Below are positions 23,805 to 35,878 of a DNA stretch of 64,000 nt, in pieces. The stretch covers positions 10,238,201-10,302,200 of the forward strand of contig OX345638.1 of the NCBI GenBank assembly GCA_947044365.1, given 5' to 3'. Within the stretch, counting starts at the first letter, position 1; every line of letters starts with the position of its first letter. Under the pieces are notes generated by a model. It was given only the letters and a program-made list of their open reading frames with translations. It was not told the origin of the DNA and did not search any database. The translations under genes were made by a program, and so were the position numbers. Source of the stretch: Petrosia ficiformis. Its lineage: Eukaryota > Porifera > Demospongiae > Haplosclerida > Petrosiidae.

Positions 23805-26180
23805 TGTCATCTGAAAGCTTCCCATTACAGCATATCTGGGTGCTCATATTATCGTGAAATGATTGAATAATCGCGATTACATTTTCTGGTATGCCCAGCT
23901 TCCTGAGTGCTTTCCACAGGCCCTCCCTCGGTACTGAATCATATGCTTTTTTCAGGTCCACAAATGTGAAGAATACCTTAGATTTGTGTTCATATGCTTT
24001 CTCAACCAGCTGTCTAACCATAAAGACCATATCAGAGCAGCCTCTTCCTTCACGAAAGCCACACTGTGATTCAGGTAGTTCCATCTCCGCCACTCTCTGT
24101 AGCCTCATCTGTATTATCTTTGCTAGGACCTTTCCCACGACATCCAGCAAGGCAATACCCCTCCAATTATCACAGGATGTAAGGTCACCTTTCTTGGGTA
24201 TCGGCACAATTATAGCATCCCGCCAGTCAGTGGGTACTTTTTGGTCTCTCCAAGCAGCTGTTATCAATTCTACTAAACGGAGACGGAATTCTTCTGAGCC
24301 ACATCCAGCCGTCACCATTTCAGCTAATATCTCAGAGCTCCCACCAGCCTTTCCTGCTTTCAGCTTCTTGACAGCCTTGGCTACTTCTTCCATAGATGGT
24401 TCTTCAGCTAGCTCTATCTGGATAGGTCTTTGCCTCACTTTGTCCAGCTCCTCCTCACTATACTTGCTTCTCACATTCAACACATTAGAGAAGTGTCTTC
24501 TCCATCTCTCCTCTTGGGACTCAGTACTAGTGCACGGGTCCCCTTCTTCATCTCGTATGGTTATGCACCTAGTTGGAATCAAACCTCTTCTACCCCGTTG
24601 CATGTCTCTAATGCACTTCCATGCCCTCTTTCCACTGAACCTATCATTCTGAGCTGCTTCTGCTTTTGATCTAAACCAGGCATTTTTTGCCTCCCTCACT
24701 ATTCGCCTAGCCCGAGCGCGTGCCTTGGCAAATTTTTTGTGGTCTCTGACTTGTCCAGTGGTTAGCCATCTTTGGTAGCATTCACTTCTCTCTTTCAAAG
24801 CTAGTTCTATAGTATCTGCACTTTCGCTAAACCAATCAGGTTGTTTCTTGTCTTCATAACCTAACACATTATCAGCCGTTTCTTTCAAGGCATCTCGTAA
24901 GGCGCTCCATTTCTTCTCAACTATACTATCCCGCTCTTCAGGCCACAACTCTACAATCCTATGACTCAACTGATGTTGGAACTCCTTTTTCACTTCATCA
25001 GAGTCTCTGTCTCTCAGCTTTCCTTCACGTAACAGACCAACATTATACTTCCTTCCCTTTTGAAGCTGTTTACGAAGTTGATTGGTTTGATGTGCTCTCA
25101 GCTTGATTCGAAGCATCTGGTGGTCTGTATGGCATTCTGCTCCTCTCATTACAGCAGCATCCACACACAATCTCCTATCTCTCTGACGTACTGCTGCATA
25201 ATCAATGCAGTGCCATTTCTTGGATTTCGGGTGTTGCCAGGTATGTTTGTTGATATCTCTCTTCATAAACCATGTGTTGCATACTGTAGCCTCGTTCACG
25301 GACAAAAACAACAAGAATTCCTTACCAGCATCATTCATTTCACCAAAGCCATGTGGACCACGAACATTGGCCCACTGGTCATCCAATGACTGTCTAGCTC
25401 CCACACGTGCGTTGAAGTCACCAAGCAGGATGTACGGCTCCTCCCTAGGGATCTTATCTAAAACCAGCTGTAGATCATTATAAAACTTGTTCTTATCCTC
25501 CCTACTAGCAGCGTATGTTGGTGCATAGCAAGATATTATATGCAGGTGGGTACGCCTCTTACCGCAGTTCCATTTGATTGTAGCAGTTACAATCCTTGAA
25601 CTCCATCCTTTCCACTGTTCACCCTCAGCTTTCCACAAACTAACAGCCGAGCCAAGGAGTACTATTGCTTCACCTTCTCCCCTTTGCCTCGATTCACCTT
25701 CCCGAGGAGTTGGGCGACCAGCTGCTAGGACCACACCATCCTTTATCCTGTATACATTATTACCAAACCATTTGGTTTCCTGGAGAGCAGCTATCTTCAC
25801 CCCATACCTATCCAATTCTCTTATTACCAGGTTTATCTTCTTATCTTCAGCTAACTTTACCTCAGACGCTTGACGAGCAGTTTCTACTGGACCTTCAGAC
25901 TCTAACAAAGACCTCACATTCCATGTAGCAACATACATACTTCTACAACGTCATGACAACTTTCTACGAAGTCGTGTTCTATGTGCAATTGAATTCGGCT
26001 GGGAGGCTTGCAAGACCTCCGCAGCTGTACAAGCAGGACGCAAAATGAGTGGCACCATCGTCCGATGCCCAGTGCTCATTTTCACACTATTCCTAGCCTG
26101 TAATGCCATTGCCCCGTTAGCCAGGAGTATGAAATATTCCTGTTACACCCGGTCACCACTTTGAGGAGGGGTTGGACTTA
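23805..26180 (-). mobile_element. LINE 5' part (endonuclease and N-terminal RT), inverted relative to its 3' part
   Basis: From MYVATWNVRSLLESE at 25938 leftward, a single frame runs about 700 residues. It has an AP-type endonuclease (VATWNVRSL, AALQETKWFG, LLGDFNARVG, CHTDHQMLRIKL) followed by the RT start (PIPKKGDLTSCDNWRGIALL, FTFVDLKKAYDSVPREG). It stops at CCNGKLSDD, where it runs into microsatellite. 25939-26180 is its 5' leader. The rest of the RT lies on the plus strand from 26181. The last 25 bp (23805-23829) are the exact reverse complement of 26181-26205. Confidence 0.9.
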
Positions 26181-27045
26181 TGTAATGGGAAGCTTTCAGA
26201 TGACATCAGAGTAGACAATGGTCTTCGACAGGGTTGCTCAATGGCTCCAACCCTGTTCAACCTATATGCATGTCTAGTGGCGGAGAGATGGAAGGAGAAA
26301 GTAAAAGATGTAAAAGGAGTTGGAATCTTGCTGAACTACAAACTAGATGAAAAGCTATTTAGGCGATACACCAGGAATGCTAAACAGACAAGCCTGACTG
26401 AGGGCCAGTTTGCTGATGACGCTGCACTCCTAGCCACCACTCATAGAGGAGCTGAGATAGCAATGGCTCAGTTTGCAAGTACAGCAAGTGATTTTGGGTT
26501 GAATGTAAGTTTTGTCAAGACAAAAGTGATGGCCACTGGACGGGAGATAGTTGTCGAAGACCAACCTTCATTAAGCGTAGGCTCAGAGACGATAGAGAGT
26601 GTGAAGGAGTTCCCTACCTTGGATCAGTTGTAGCCTCATCAGGTAGAGTGGATGCAGACATAGACAGAAGAATTGCACAGGCATCTAGAGCCTTTGGAGC
26701 TCTGAAAAGAGCGGTGTTTCAAGACCATAACCTCACAACCCACACCAAACGCATAGTGTACAATGCCTGTGTACTATCAGTGCTACTGTATGGATCAGAG
26801 AGCTGGATCCCTCTCCGTAAACACCTGAAGAAGCTGGATGCCTTCAACAACCGCTGCATCAGAATCACACTTGGAATATCAAGGAAGCAGCAGTGGGTCC
26901 AGCGCTTAACATCACAAGAGATCCGGGAGCGTTGGGGAGATATCGAGACCATGGCTGTGAAGGTGACGAAACGTAGGCTAGAGTGGCTGGGCCATGTAGC
27001 CAGAATGCCAGACCATCGCATCCCCAAACAGACACTGTACGTGTT
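26181..27045 (+). mobile_element. LINE 3' part (RT catalytic core and C-terminus)
   Basis: Continues the RT on the plus strand: CNGKLSDDIRVDNGLRQGCS, then MAPTLFNLYACL and the catalytic QFADDAALLATTHRG, where FADD is the YxDD-type motif. A one-base shift near 26611 separates it from DADIDRRIAQASRAFGALKR, VLLYGSESW, NRCIRITLGISRKQQW and RLEWLGHVARMPDHRIPK. It breaks off at about 27045 into CCTAGG minisatellite without a poly(A) tail, so the 3' end is truncated. Confidence 0.9.
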
Positions 27046-27660
27046 CCTAGGTAAATAATACATGTACATGTTCTTATGTAATAATAAATGTACATGTACA
27101 TGTTCCTAGGTAATAATACATGTACATATACATGTACCTACATGTAGGTAATAATACATGTACATGTTCCTTGGTAATCATACATGTACATATACATGTA
27201 CCTAGGTAATAATACATGTACATGTTCATGTTCCTAGGAAATAATATATGTACATGTACATGTTCTAGGTAATAATACATGCACATGTATATGTACAAGT
27301 TCCTAGGTAATAATACTGTACATATACATGTACCTAGGTAATAATACATGTACATGTTCATGTTCCTAGGAAATAATATATGTACATGTACATGTTCTAG
27401 GTAATAATAATACATGTACATGTACCCAGGTTATAATACATGTACATGTACATGTTCCTTGGTAATCATACATGTACGTGTACATGTTCCTAGGTAATCA
27501 TACATGTACGTGTACATGTTCCTAGGTTAATAATACATGTACATGTTCTTAGGTTAATAATACATGTACATGTTCATAGGTTAATAATACATGTACATGT
27601 ACCTAGGTTAATAATACATGTACATGTACATGTACATGTTGCCAGGTTAATATTACATGT
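27046..27660. repeat. CCTAGGTAATAATACATGTACATGTT minisatellite, copy 2
   Basis: Same unit as 6815-7160, longer here. In both copies it precedes the exon reading (E)IQDRAEGMM, so it is ancestral intronic sequence into which the LINE was inserted. Confidence 0.9.
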
Positions 27661-27793
27661 ACATACATGCATGTATATACCTACATGTATATACACATGC
27701 ATACATACATACATGCATACATACATACATACATACATACATACATACATACATACATACATACATACATACATACATACATACATACATACA

Positions 27794-27825
<32 letters not shown>

Positions 27826-27826
27826 C
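27661..27826. repeat. CATA microsatellite
   Basis: About 120 bp of nearly pure ACAT units precedes the acceptor CACAG at 27830. Confidence 0.95.
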
Positions 27827-28204
27827 ACAGAAATTCAAGACAGAGCAGAGGGTATGATGGTTCTAATTCAACATGGACAGACTCATGTTGTACATCAGAA
27901 AAGAGCATACCTCTGTATTAAGTTTATAGTAAACCTGTGTAATAGGTAAGAGAAATGGATGAATGGATGAATGGAATGACAACAGAACAGATTTGTATAG
28001 TATAATTATTAATATTATATTAGATGTTCAATTGGTCAGAGTATGTTAGATAGTGATACTCATTTAAAAACAACTTTGGAATTATGCTCTTCAATGGCTT
28101 CAAAATGAACTGGATAGGGTCAGCCATTTATTTATTTATACATCCCTCTGTTAATGTATTTGTCCTTCTATCTATCTACCTACATCTATGTTTGTATATC
28201 CATC

Positions 28205-28410
28205 CATCCGTCAAATTATTTATCCATACCTCCATTAATCTTATTAGACTATCCATCCATCCATCCATCTATCCATTCACCAGTCCATTCATCCTTCCAA
28301 CAACCCATCCATCCATCCATCCATCCATACATCCTCTATCCATCCATCCATCCATTCATCCATCCATTCGTTCATCTGTCCATCCATTCATCCACTCATT
28401 CATCTATTTA
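28205..28410. repeat. CATC microsatellite
   Basis: Imperfect CCATCCAT run in the same intron position as 8355-8540 of copy 1. Confidence 0.9.
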
Positions 28411-28644
28411 TCCATTCCTATATTCTATACACAGAGACAATACAGTACTACCTCATATTCTTATGCTGGTTGGTCACCACCAGCTCAATCAAATGAAGTA
28501 TCAAATAGGTTTGTCTTATATTAATATTTATTAGTTTGTATATACTTATCTTTTATCATTGTAGTTATTTCTTAGAGCGTTCTAACAGTGCTAAAATGAC
28601 ACTAACAAGAGCACGAGAACTATTTCCAGTAGAGGTAAGACTAA

Positions 28645-28965
28645 CTGACAATGAGTCATAATAACAGATAGACACTCGTAAAGACTCATAATGACAGATA
28701 GACACCTCATAATGACTCAACAACAGATAGACACTCAAATGACTCGTAATGACTCAACAACAGATAGACACTCCTCAAATGACTCATAATGACAGTTAGA
28801 CACTCGTAATGACTCATAATGACAGATAGACACTCGTAATGACTCATAATGACAGATAGACACTTGTAATGACTCATAATGACAGATAGACACTCGTAAT
28901 GACTCATATTGACAGATAGACACTTGTTAGGACTCATAATGACAGATAGATACTCGTAAGGAAGA
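28645..28965. repeat. 30-bp minisatellite, forward part
   Basis: About ten units of AATGACTCATAATGACAG plus ATAGACACTCGT. The same unit reappears reverse-complemented at 29196-29315. Confidence 0.9.
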
Positions 28966-29195
28966 TTTTTTTTTTACAAGTGTTTTGACCAAATGTAGCG
29001 AAACGAGGAAGCTAGAATAGCACAAATTGCTAATATTAACTAGCTCCCAGAGACCGACGGCTTTACATCCCCTCCAAAGGATAAACACCTCCTCATTTTT
29101 GAGGGTAGAGCTGAGTACACTACACTCTTAGGCGAAAAAAGCCTGTACTTAGCGGGGCTTGAACCTGCCACCTTTCAATTGCAGGCCAGAAATGA
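28966..29195 (-). mobile_element. possible SINE-like insertion
   Basis: The minus strand contains GGCAGGTTCAAGCCCCGC, which matches a pol III B box (GGTTCRANNCC) and a T-arm-like context. The plus-strand side begins after a run of T at about 28966. It is inserted in the minisatellite of the last USP9X-like intron. Family and ends are not certain. Confidence 0.4.
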
Positions 29196-29315
29196 AATTA
29201 TGAGTCATTAACTAGTATGTATCTGTCATTATGAGTGTCTATTAAGTGAATACGAGTGTTTATCTATCGTTTTGAGTGATTACGAGTGTCTATCTGTCAT
29301 TATGAGGGGGTACTA
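29196..29315. repeat. 30-bp minisatellite, inverted part
   Basis: ATTATGAGTCATTA and TATCTGTCATTATGAGTGTC units are the reverse complement of the 28645-28965 array. Confidence 0.85.
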
Positions 29316-29859
29316 GTGGCCAGCTGGTTTAAGTACTCATTATTTTTCAGGAGGTAGAAATTAACACTCAATTGGAAGAGACTTATATATCAGAAGATGG
29401 TAATTATGATCATGATACAGAAAAAGTTATTGAAGAGTTTCATGATCTAGAGAACAATGATGATAATCCACCTGAAGATCCATTGGAAGTTAATGAAACC
29501 ACAGTTACTAATGTTGATTTGGATTAGTTAATTATATAACAATTAACTAACTATTAATAATATATTAACTAGTGTGTTTAGAAAATATTAAAATTATATT
29601 ATTAACATGTTTAATGTAATGAATGTTTGTGTTATCTTTTTTTCAGTTTGTTAGTGTATTGTATTGTGTATTATTATAATATGTGTTTATTTTGATGTCC
29701 TTTTTCTGTAGTGTTTCAAATCTTGATTTAAGAGTTAATATTAATAATAATGAATTGTAATAGTTGAATGCAGTTGGGATGGGAACTTCAGAGGTAGTAA
29801 TATATAACACTGTGTCTCCTGCACTGCAGCTGTCACCAGTCCTTGTGTTCTTTTATATA

Positions 29860-30400
29860 TAATAGTACTCTATCTATTAATAATACATAACAAGATTGTG
29901 TTCTATTAATAGCATCAGTATTGTATTATAGTACTTTATTCTCAGTATTGTATGATAGTACTTTATTCTATTAATAGTAATAGTAGTGTGTTCTATTAAT
30001 AGCATCAGTATTGTATGATAGTACTCTATCTATTAATAATACATAACAAGATTGTGTTCTATTAATAGCATCAGTATTGTATTATAGTACTTTATTCTCA
30101 GTATTGTATGATAGTACTTTATTCTATTAATAGTAATAGTAGTGTGTTCTATTAATAGCATCAGTATTGTATGATCATGATAGTACTCTATCTATTAATA
30201 TTACATAACAAGATTGTGTTCTATTAATAGCATCAGTATTGTATTATAGTACTTTATTCTCAGTATTGTATGATAGTACTTTATTCTATTAATAGTAATA
30301 GTAGTGTGTTCTATTAATAGCATCAGTATTGTATGATAGTACTATATTCCATTAATAGTAATAGTACTAGTAGTGTGTTCTATTATTAATAGTAACTAAC
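29860..30400. repeat. higher-order minisatellite between USP9X-like copy 2 and gene B
   Basis: Units built from TTCTATTAATAGCATCAG and TATTGTATGATAGTAC are organised in a larger block of about 155-160 bp that recurs three times (starts near 29867, 30024 and 30186). Confidence 0.8.
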
Positions 30401-30637
30401 AAAAGTCCCAATCAATTTTGAGTAACAACAGGTGAAGAGATGAAGAGATACAGTTCACTGATGATCTATTCTTCCTTTTGGTATTAAACACATGTCAAAA
30501 TTATTAATATTTTAAGAAAAAATTATATTTTAAAATAGACACTATAATTATAATTATGATGTAATAAGCCTATGAAGTAAATATTATTATTATAAGTTAT
30601 TTTCTTAACTTCTTTTCTTCTCTTTCCAATATTTCAA

Positions 30638-30712
30638 TTACTTTCGTTTACAATCTTTAGACATGAACAATAATGATGCATTACGTGCACTGTCTAGAGG
30701 TGAGTGTCCCAT
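30638..30712 (-). pseudogene. gene B last exon, shifted
   Basis: After acceptor AACTCAG the exon reads MGHSPLDSARNA..MSKDCKRK and stops at 30638-30640. One missing base relative to gene A cuts off the lysine/glutamate-rich end (VIEILEREE), which is still readable in another frame. Confidence 0.6.
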
Positions 30713-31376
30713 CTGAGTTATAATATAATAAATTAATATAACTATAATAATGATGTGTCATGTAAGTAATTACTAATATATATTAAGATAACTATAGTTT
30801 GTGGATACTAATTATATCATATTTTTATTGAACTCAACAAATCACTATTATTAATACACATATCATGATTACTATGAACATGAGATTATTATAATTAATA
30901 TCACCAAATTGAATATATCTAATATTTGATTCCACAAACAATAGTTATCTTAAGATACTAATACTATTATAATGAATTATCAAATATCAGTTATACAATG
31001 GAACCTATATTACCATTAGGACACACATCAATGATTATTATAATATTTATTATAAGCTTTTACAAGAATTAGAAAAAAGAAATTATTAATCAAATATATG
31101 ATCTCATTTTGAGACATCTGAATGATGTTGTATTATAATCATATCACAATAGTCATTTGTAAGATAATTTAAGATTGTTAAGTAAACATGAACCAATCAT
31201 AATATTTACTTACCAAATCCTTTACATGAATATCAGCACCATGTGATAATAACACTTTCACAATATCAACATGACCACTTTTAGACGAGTAATATAAAGG
31301 AGTTAGTCCATCCTGTAGTAATAACAATCATTAGATACTTGTAATATCTTGTGTTTATGATAATACATGTAATAAT

Positions 31377-31567
31377 GAATACCGTCGGGACGGGACCCTC
31401 GCCTACGTGGCAAGGTAATACAAACTATAATTTCGAAATATAATATGCCAAAAGATTATAATTATCATTGCTCGTTTGTATGGTCATATAATAATGAGAA
31501 TGTTTACTTCAGATTATAAAACCGTACTGGCATGTTAGTTTTTATAATAATATTATAATAGATATAG

Positions 31568-31599
<32 letters not shown>

Positions 31600-32261
31600 T
31601 ATAAATATAAATTATATAAACTAACATGTCACTACTTATTACTTAGTATGATTATACTAGTCTCTTCCTTGTCTATACTATAAGTCTTACATTTTAGTCT
31701 CTGTATTATCTGAAAGAAGAAAGAAAGATCCACAATTCGTCTTGTGAAATATTCCACAAAGACAGCATAGACAGGTCCTCAAAACTGCTGACGTTCGAGT
31801 AACGTGCACAGCACATGACTTGAAATTGAAATAGGCGGAGTTTGAAAGTAATGGAGAATGCTTGGAGCCAGTACTCGATGTTGTAGCAACCACTACCCAA
31901 ATTTTGTTTGCTTTTATGTAGTGCTTTGCTAGCGATAGTCATGATACAGGAGTAGTTATGTTTTGATGTGTCCAGATGCCTCCACGAGTCTTCTCAAGTC
32001 TGGAAACAGTAATCGTGAGTTATAAACATTGTGATAACTTTATAACCGAAAGGTTTAAGAAGAATTCCTACGTTATTTTTTTTCCTTGTATAATTTGAAG
32101 TCTACCAGTACCTCTTTTGAAATGTCAATGTTTTTATTTTTCCAGAAAAATTGCTAACACACACACAGACACACAGACACACGGACACACGGACACACAG
32201 ACACACAGACACACAGACAAAACGATTACCGTACCCTTCCGCCTACGCTACGCGGCGAGGG
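31377..32261. mobile_element. 885-bp transposon, copy 1 (in ankyrin intron)
   Basis: Ends GAATACCGTCGGGACGGG and CTACGCGGCGAGGG; flanked by TAAT on both sides. The empty site is seen in sister introns (GTAATAATAATAGTTAA). Near each end sits a small palindrome (ACCCTCGCCTACGTGGCAAGGT-like, and ACCCTTCCGCC..GGCGAGGGT). Internally there are TA runs and an ACACAGACACACGG tandem repeat. No transposase frame; the short 60-80-codon frames have no recognised motif. Identical by eye to 35656-36540. Confidence 0.85.
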
Positions 32262-35200
32262 TAATAATAGTTAATTAAGTAGTTATTAATGTTATGACAT
32301 CATAACAGGTTATTAGTTAATTAATAATAATTATAACAAATATATATTACAGATATACATTAGCTATGTAATTAATTATATAATCAATACATAAATTATA
32401 ATACATAATATTTTATTTAATATTTACTTACCAAATCCTTTACATGAATATCAGCACCATGTGATAATAACACTTTCACAATATCAACACGACCACTTTG
32501 AGATGAAAAATGTAAAGGTGTTAGTCCATACTGTAGTAATAACAATCATTAGATACTTGTAATATCTGGTGTTTATGATAATAATAATAATAGTTAATTA
32601 AGTAGTTATTAATGTTATGACATCATAACAGGTTATTAGTTAATAATAATTATAACAATTATATATTACAGATATACATTAGCTATGTAATTAATTATAT
32701 AATCAATACATAAATTATAATACATAATATGTATTTAATATTTACTTACCCTATTCTTTACATGAATATCAGCACCATGTGATAATAATACATTCACCAC
32801 ATCAACATGACCACTCTTAGACGAGTAATATAAAGGAGTTAGTCCATCCTGTAGTAATAACAATCATTAGATACTTGTAATATCTTGTGTTTATGATAAT
32901 ACATGTAATAATAATAGTTAATTAAGTAGTTATTAATGTTATGACATCATAACAGGTTATTAGTTAATTAATAATAATTATAACAAATATATATTACAGA
33001 TATACATTAGCTATGTAATTAATTATATAATCAATACATAAATTATAATACATAATATTTATTTAATATTTACTTACCATATCCTTTACATTAGGATCGG
33101 CACCATGTGATAATAACACTTTCACAATATCAACATAACCACTCTCAGCTGACAAATGTAAAGCGGTTAGTCCATCCTGTAGTAATAACAATCATTAGAT
33201 ACTTGTAATATCTTGTGTTTATGATAATAATAATAATAGTTAATTAAGTAGTTATTAATGTTATGACATCATAACAGGTTATTAGTTAATTAATAATAAT
33301 TATAACAAATATATATTACAGATATACATTAGCTATGTAATTAATTATATAATCAATACATAAATTATAATACATAATATTTATTTAATATTTACTTACC
33401 CTATCCTTTACATGAATATCAGCACCATGTGATAATAACACTTTCACAATGTCAACATGACCACTTTGAGATGAAAAAAGTAAAGGTGTTAGTCCATACT
33501 GTAGTAATAACAATCATTAGATACTTGTAATATCTTGTGTTTATGATAATAATAATAATAGTTAATTAAGTAGTTATTAATGTTATGACATCATAACAGG
33601 TTATTAGTTAATAATAATTATAACAAATATATATTACAGATATACATTAGCTATGTAATTAATTATATAATCAATACATAAATTATAATACATAATATGT
33701 ATTTAATATTTACTTACCCTATCCTTTACATGAATATTAGCACCATGTGATGATAATACATTCACCACATCAACATGACCACTCTTAGACGAGTAATATA
33801 AAGGGGTTCGTCCATCCTGTAGTAATAACAATCATTAGATACTTGTAATATCTTGTGTTTATGATAATAATAATAATAGTTAATTAAGTAGTTATTAATG
33901 TTATGACATCATAACAGGTTATTAGTTAATTAATAATAATTATAACAAATATATATTACAGATATACATTAGCTATGTAATTAATTATATAATCAATACA
34001 TAAATTATAATACATAATATTTATTTAATATTTACTTACCATATCCTTTACATTAGGATCGGCACCATGAGATAATAACACTTTCACAATATCAACATGA
34101 CCACTCATAGATGAGAAATATAAAGGTGTTAGTCCATCCTGTAGTAATAACAATCATTAGATACTTGCAATATCTTGTGTTTATACGATAATAATAATAA
34201 TAGTTAATTAAGTAGTTATTAATGTTATGACATCATAACAGGTTATTAGTTATTAATAATTATAACAAATATATATTACAGATATACATTAGCTATGTAA
34301 ATAATTATATAATCAATACATAAGTTATAATACATAATATTTATTTAATATTTACTTACCATATCCTTTACATTAGGATCGGCACCATGAGATAATAACA
34401 CTTTCACAATATCAACATGACCACTCATAGATGAGAAATATAAAGGTGTTAGTCCATCCTGTAGTAATAACAATCATTAGATACTTGCAATATCTTGTGT
34501 TTATACGATAATAATAATAATAGTTAATTAAGTAGTTATTAATGTTATGACATCATAACAGGTTAATAGTTAATAATAATTATAACAATTATATATTACA
34601 GATATACATTAGCTATGTAATTGATTATATAATTAATACATAAATTATAATACATAATATTTATTTAATATTTACTTACCATATCCTTTACATCAGTATG
34701 AACACCATGTGATAATAATACATTCATAATATCAACATGACCACTCTTAGATGACAAATGTAAAGGTGTTAGTCCATCCTGTAGTAATAACAATCATTAG
34801 ATACTTGTAATATCTTGTGTTTATGATAATAATAATAATAGTTAATTAAGTAGTTATTAATGTTATGACATCATAACAGGTTATTAGTTAATAATAATTA
34901 TAACAAATATATATTACAGATATACATTAGCTATGTAATTAATTATATAATCAATACATAAATTATAATATGTATTTAATATTTACTTACCCAATCCTTT
35001 ACATGAATATCAGCACCATGTGATAATAACACTTTCACAATATCAACATGACCCCTCTCAGATGAGTAATGTAAAGGTGTTAGTCCATCCTGTAGTAATA
35101 ACAATCATTAGATACTTGTAATATCTTGTGTTTATGATAATAATAATAATAGTTAATTAAGTAGTTATTAATGTTATGACATCAGAACAGGTTATTAGTT

Positions 35201-35655
35201 AATAATAATTATAACAATTATATATTACAGATATACATTAGCTATGTAATTAATTATATAATCAATACATAAATTATAATACATAATAATATTTACTTAC
35301 CCTATTCTTTACATGAATATCAGCACCATGTGATAATAACACTTCCACAATATCAACATGACCACTCTTAGATGACAAATGTAAAGGTGTTTGTTGATAC
35401 TGTAGTAATAACAATCATTAGATACTTGTAATATCTTGTGTTTATGATAATAATAATAATAGTTAATTAAGTAGATATTAATGTTATGACATCATAACAG
35501 GTTATTAGTTAATAATAATTATAACAAATATATATTACAGATATACATTAGCTATGTAATAAATTATAAAATCAATACATAAATTATAATACATAATATT
35601 TATTTAATATTTACCTACCTTATACTTTACACGAATATCAGCACCATATGATAAT

Positions 35656-35846
35656 GAATACCGTCGGGACGGGACCCTCGCCTACGTGGCAAGGTAATAC
35701 AAACTATAATTTCGAAATATAATATGCCAAAAGATTATAATTATCATTGCTCGTTTGTATGGTCATATAATAATGAGAATGTTTACTTCAGATTATAAAA
35801 CCGTACTGGCATGTTAGTTTTTATAATAATATTATAATAGATATAG

Positions 35847-35878
<32 letters not shown>

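Larger units (their letters stand above)
27831..29527 (+). pseudogene. USP9X-like deubiquitinase gene, 3' end, copy 2
   Basis: Five exon blocks: 27831-27945, 28024-28118, 28435-28508, 28565-28634, 29351-29527. Later blocks are open: [31 protein letters not shown] and the tail EVEINTQLEETYISEDGNYD, ending DLEN..VTNVDLD and TAG at 29525-29527. The second block has extra A residues relative to copy 1 (TTAAAAACAAC, CAAAATG) that break the frame. Upstream exons present in copy 1 (6116-6810) are missing here. The catalytic USP domain is absent. Tail-to-tail with gene B. Confidence 0.7.

Noticed and set aside
23562..23870. Plus-strand frames opposite the LINE and adjoining microsatellite
   Set aside because: Antisense shadows; the minus strand carries the endonuclease and RT motifs.
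27574..27949. Frames rich in MYVC or THIH around 27.7 kb
   Set aside because: Translated CATA microsatellite; only the part after the CACAG acceptor at 27830 matches a real exon.
28645..28965. Regular 30-bp repeats resembling a CRISPR array
   Set aside because: The units are contiguous with no unique spacers, the region is an animal intron, and there are no cas genes. It is a minisatellite.
31687..31942. Small minus-strand frames inside the 885-bp element as a transposase
   Set aside because: Only 68-78 codons, overlapping in two frames, with no DDE or other catalytic motif.
32160..32220. ACACAGACACACGG tandem repeat as a possible protein-coding or regulatory array
   Set aside because: It is a simple internal repeat of the 885-bp transposon, present identically in both copies, with no supported coding frame.
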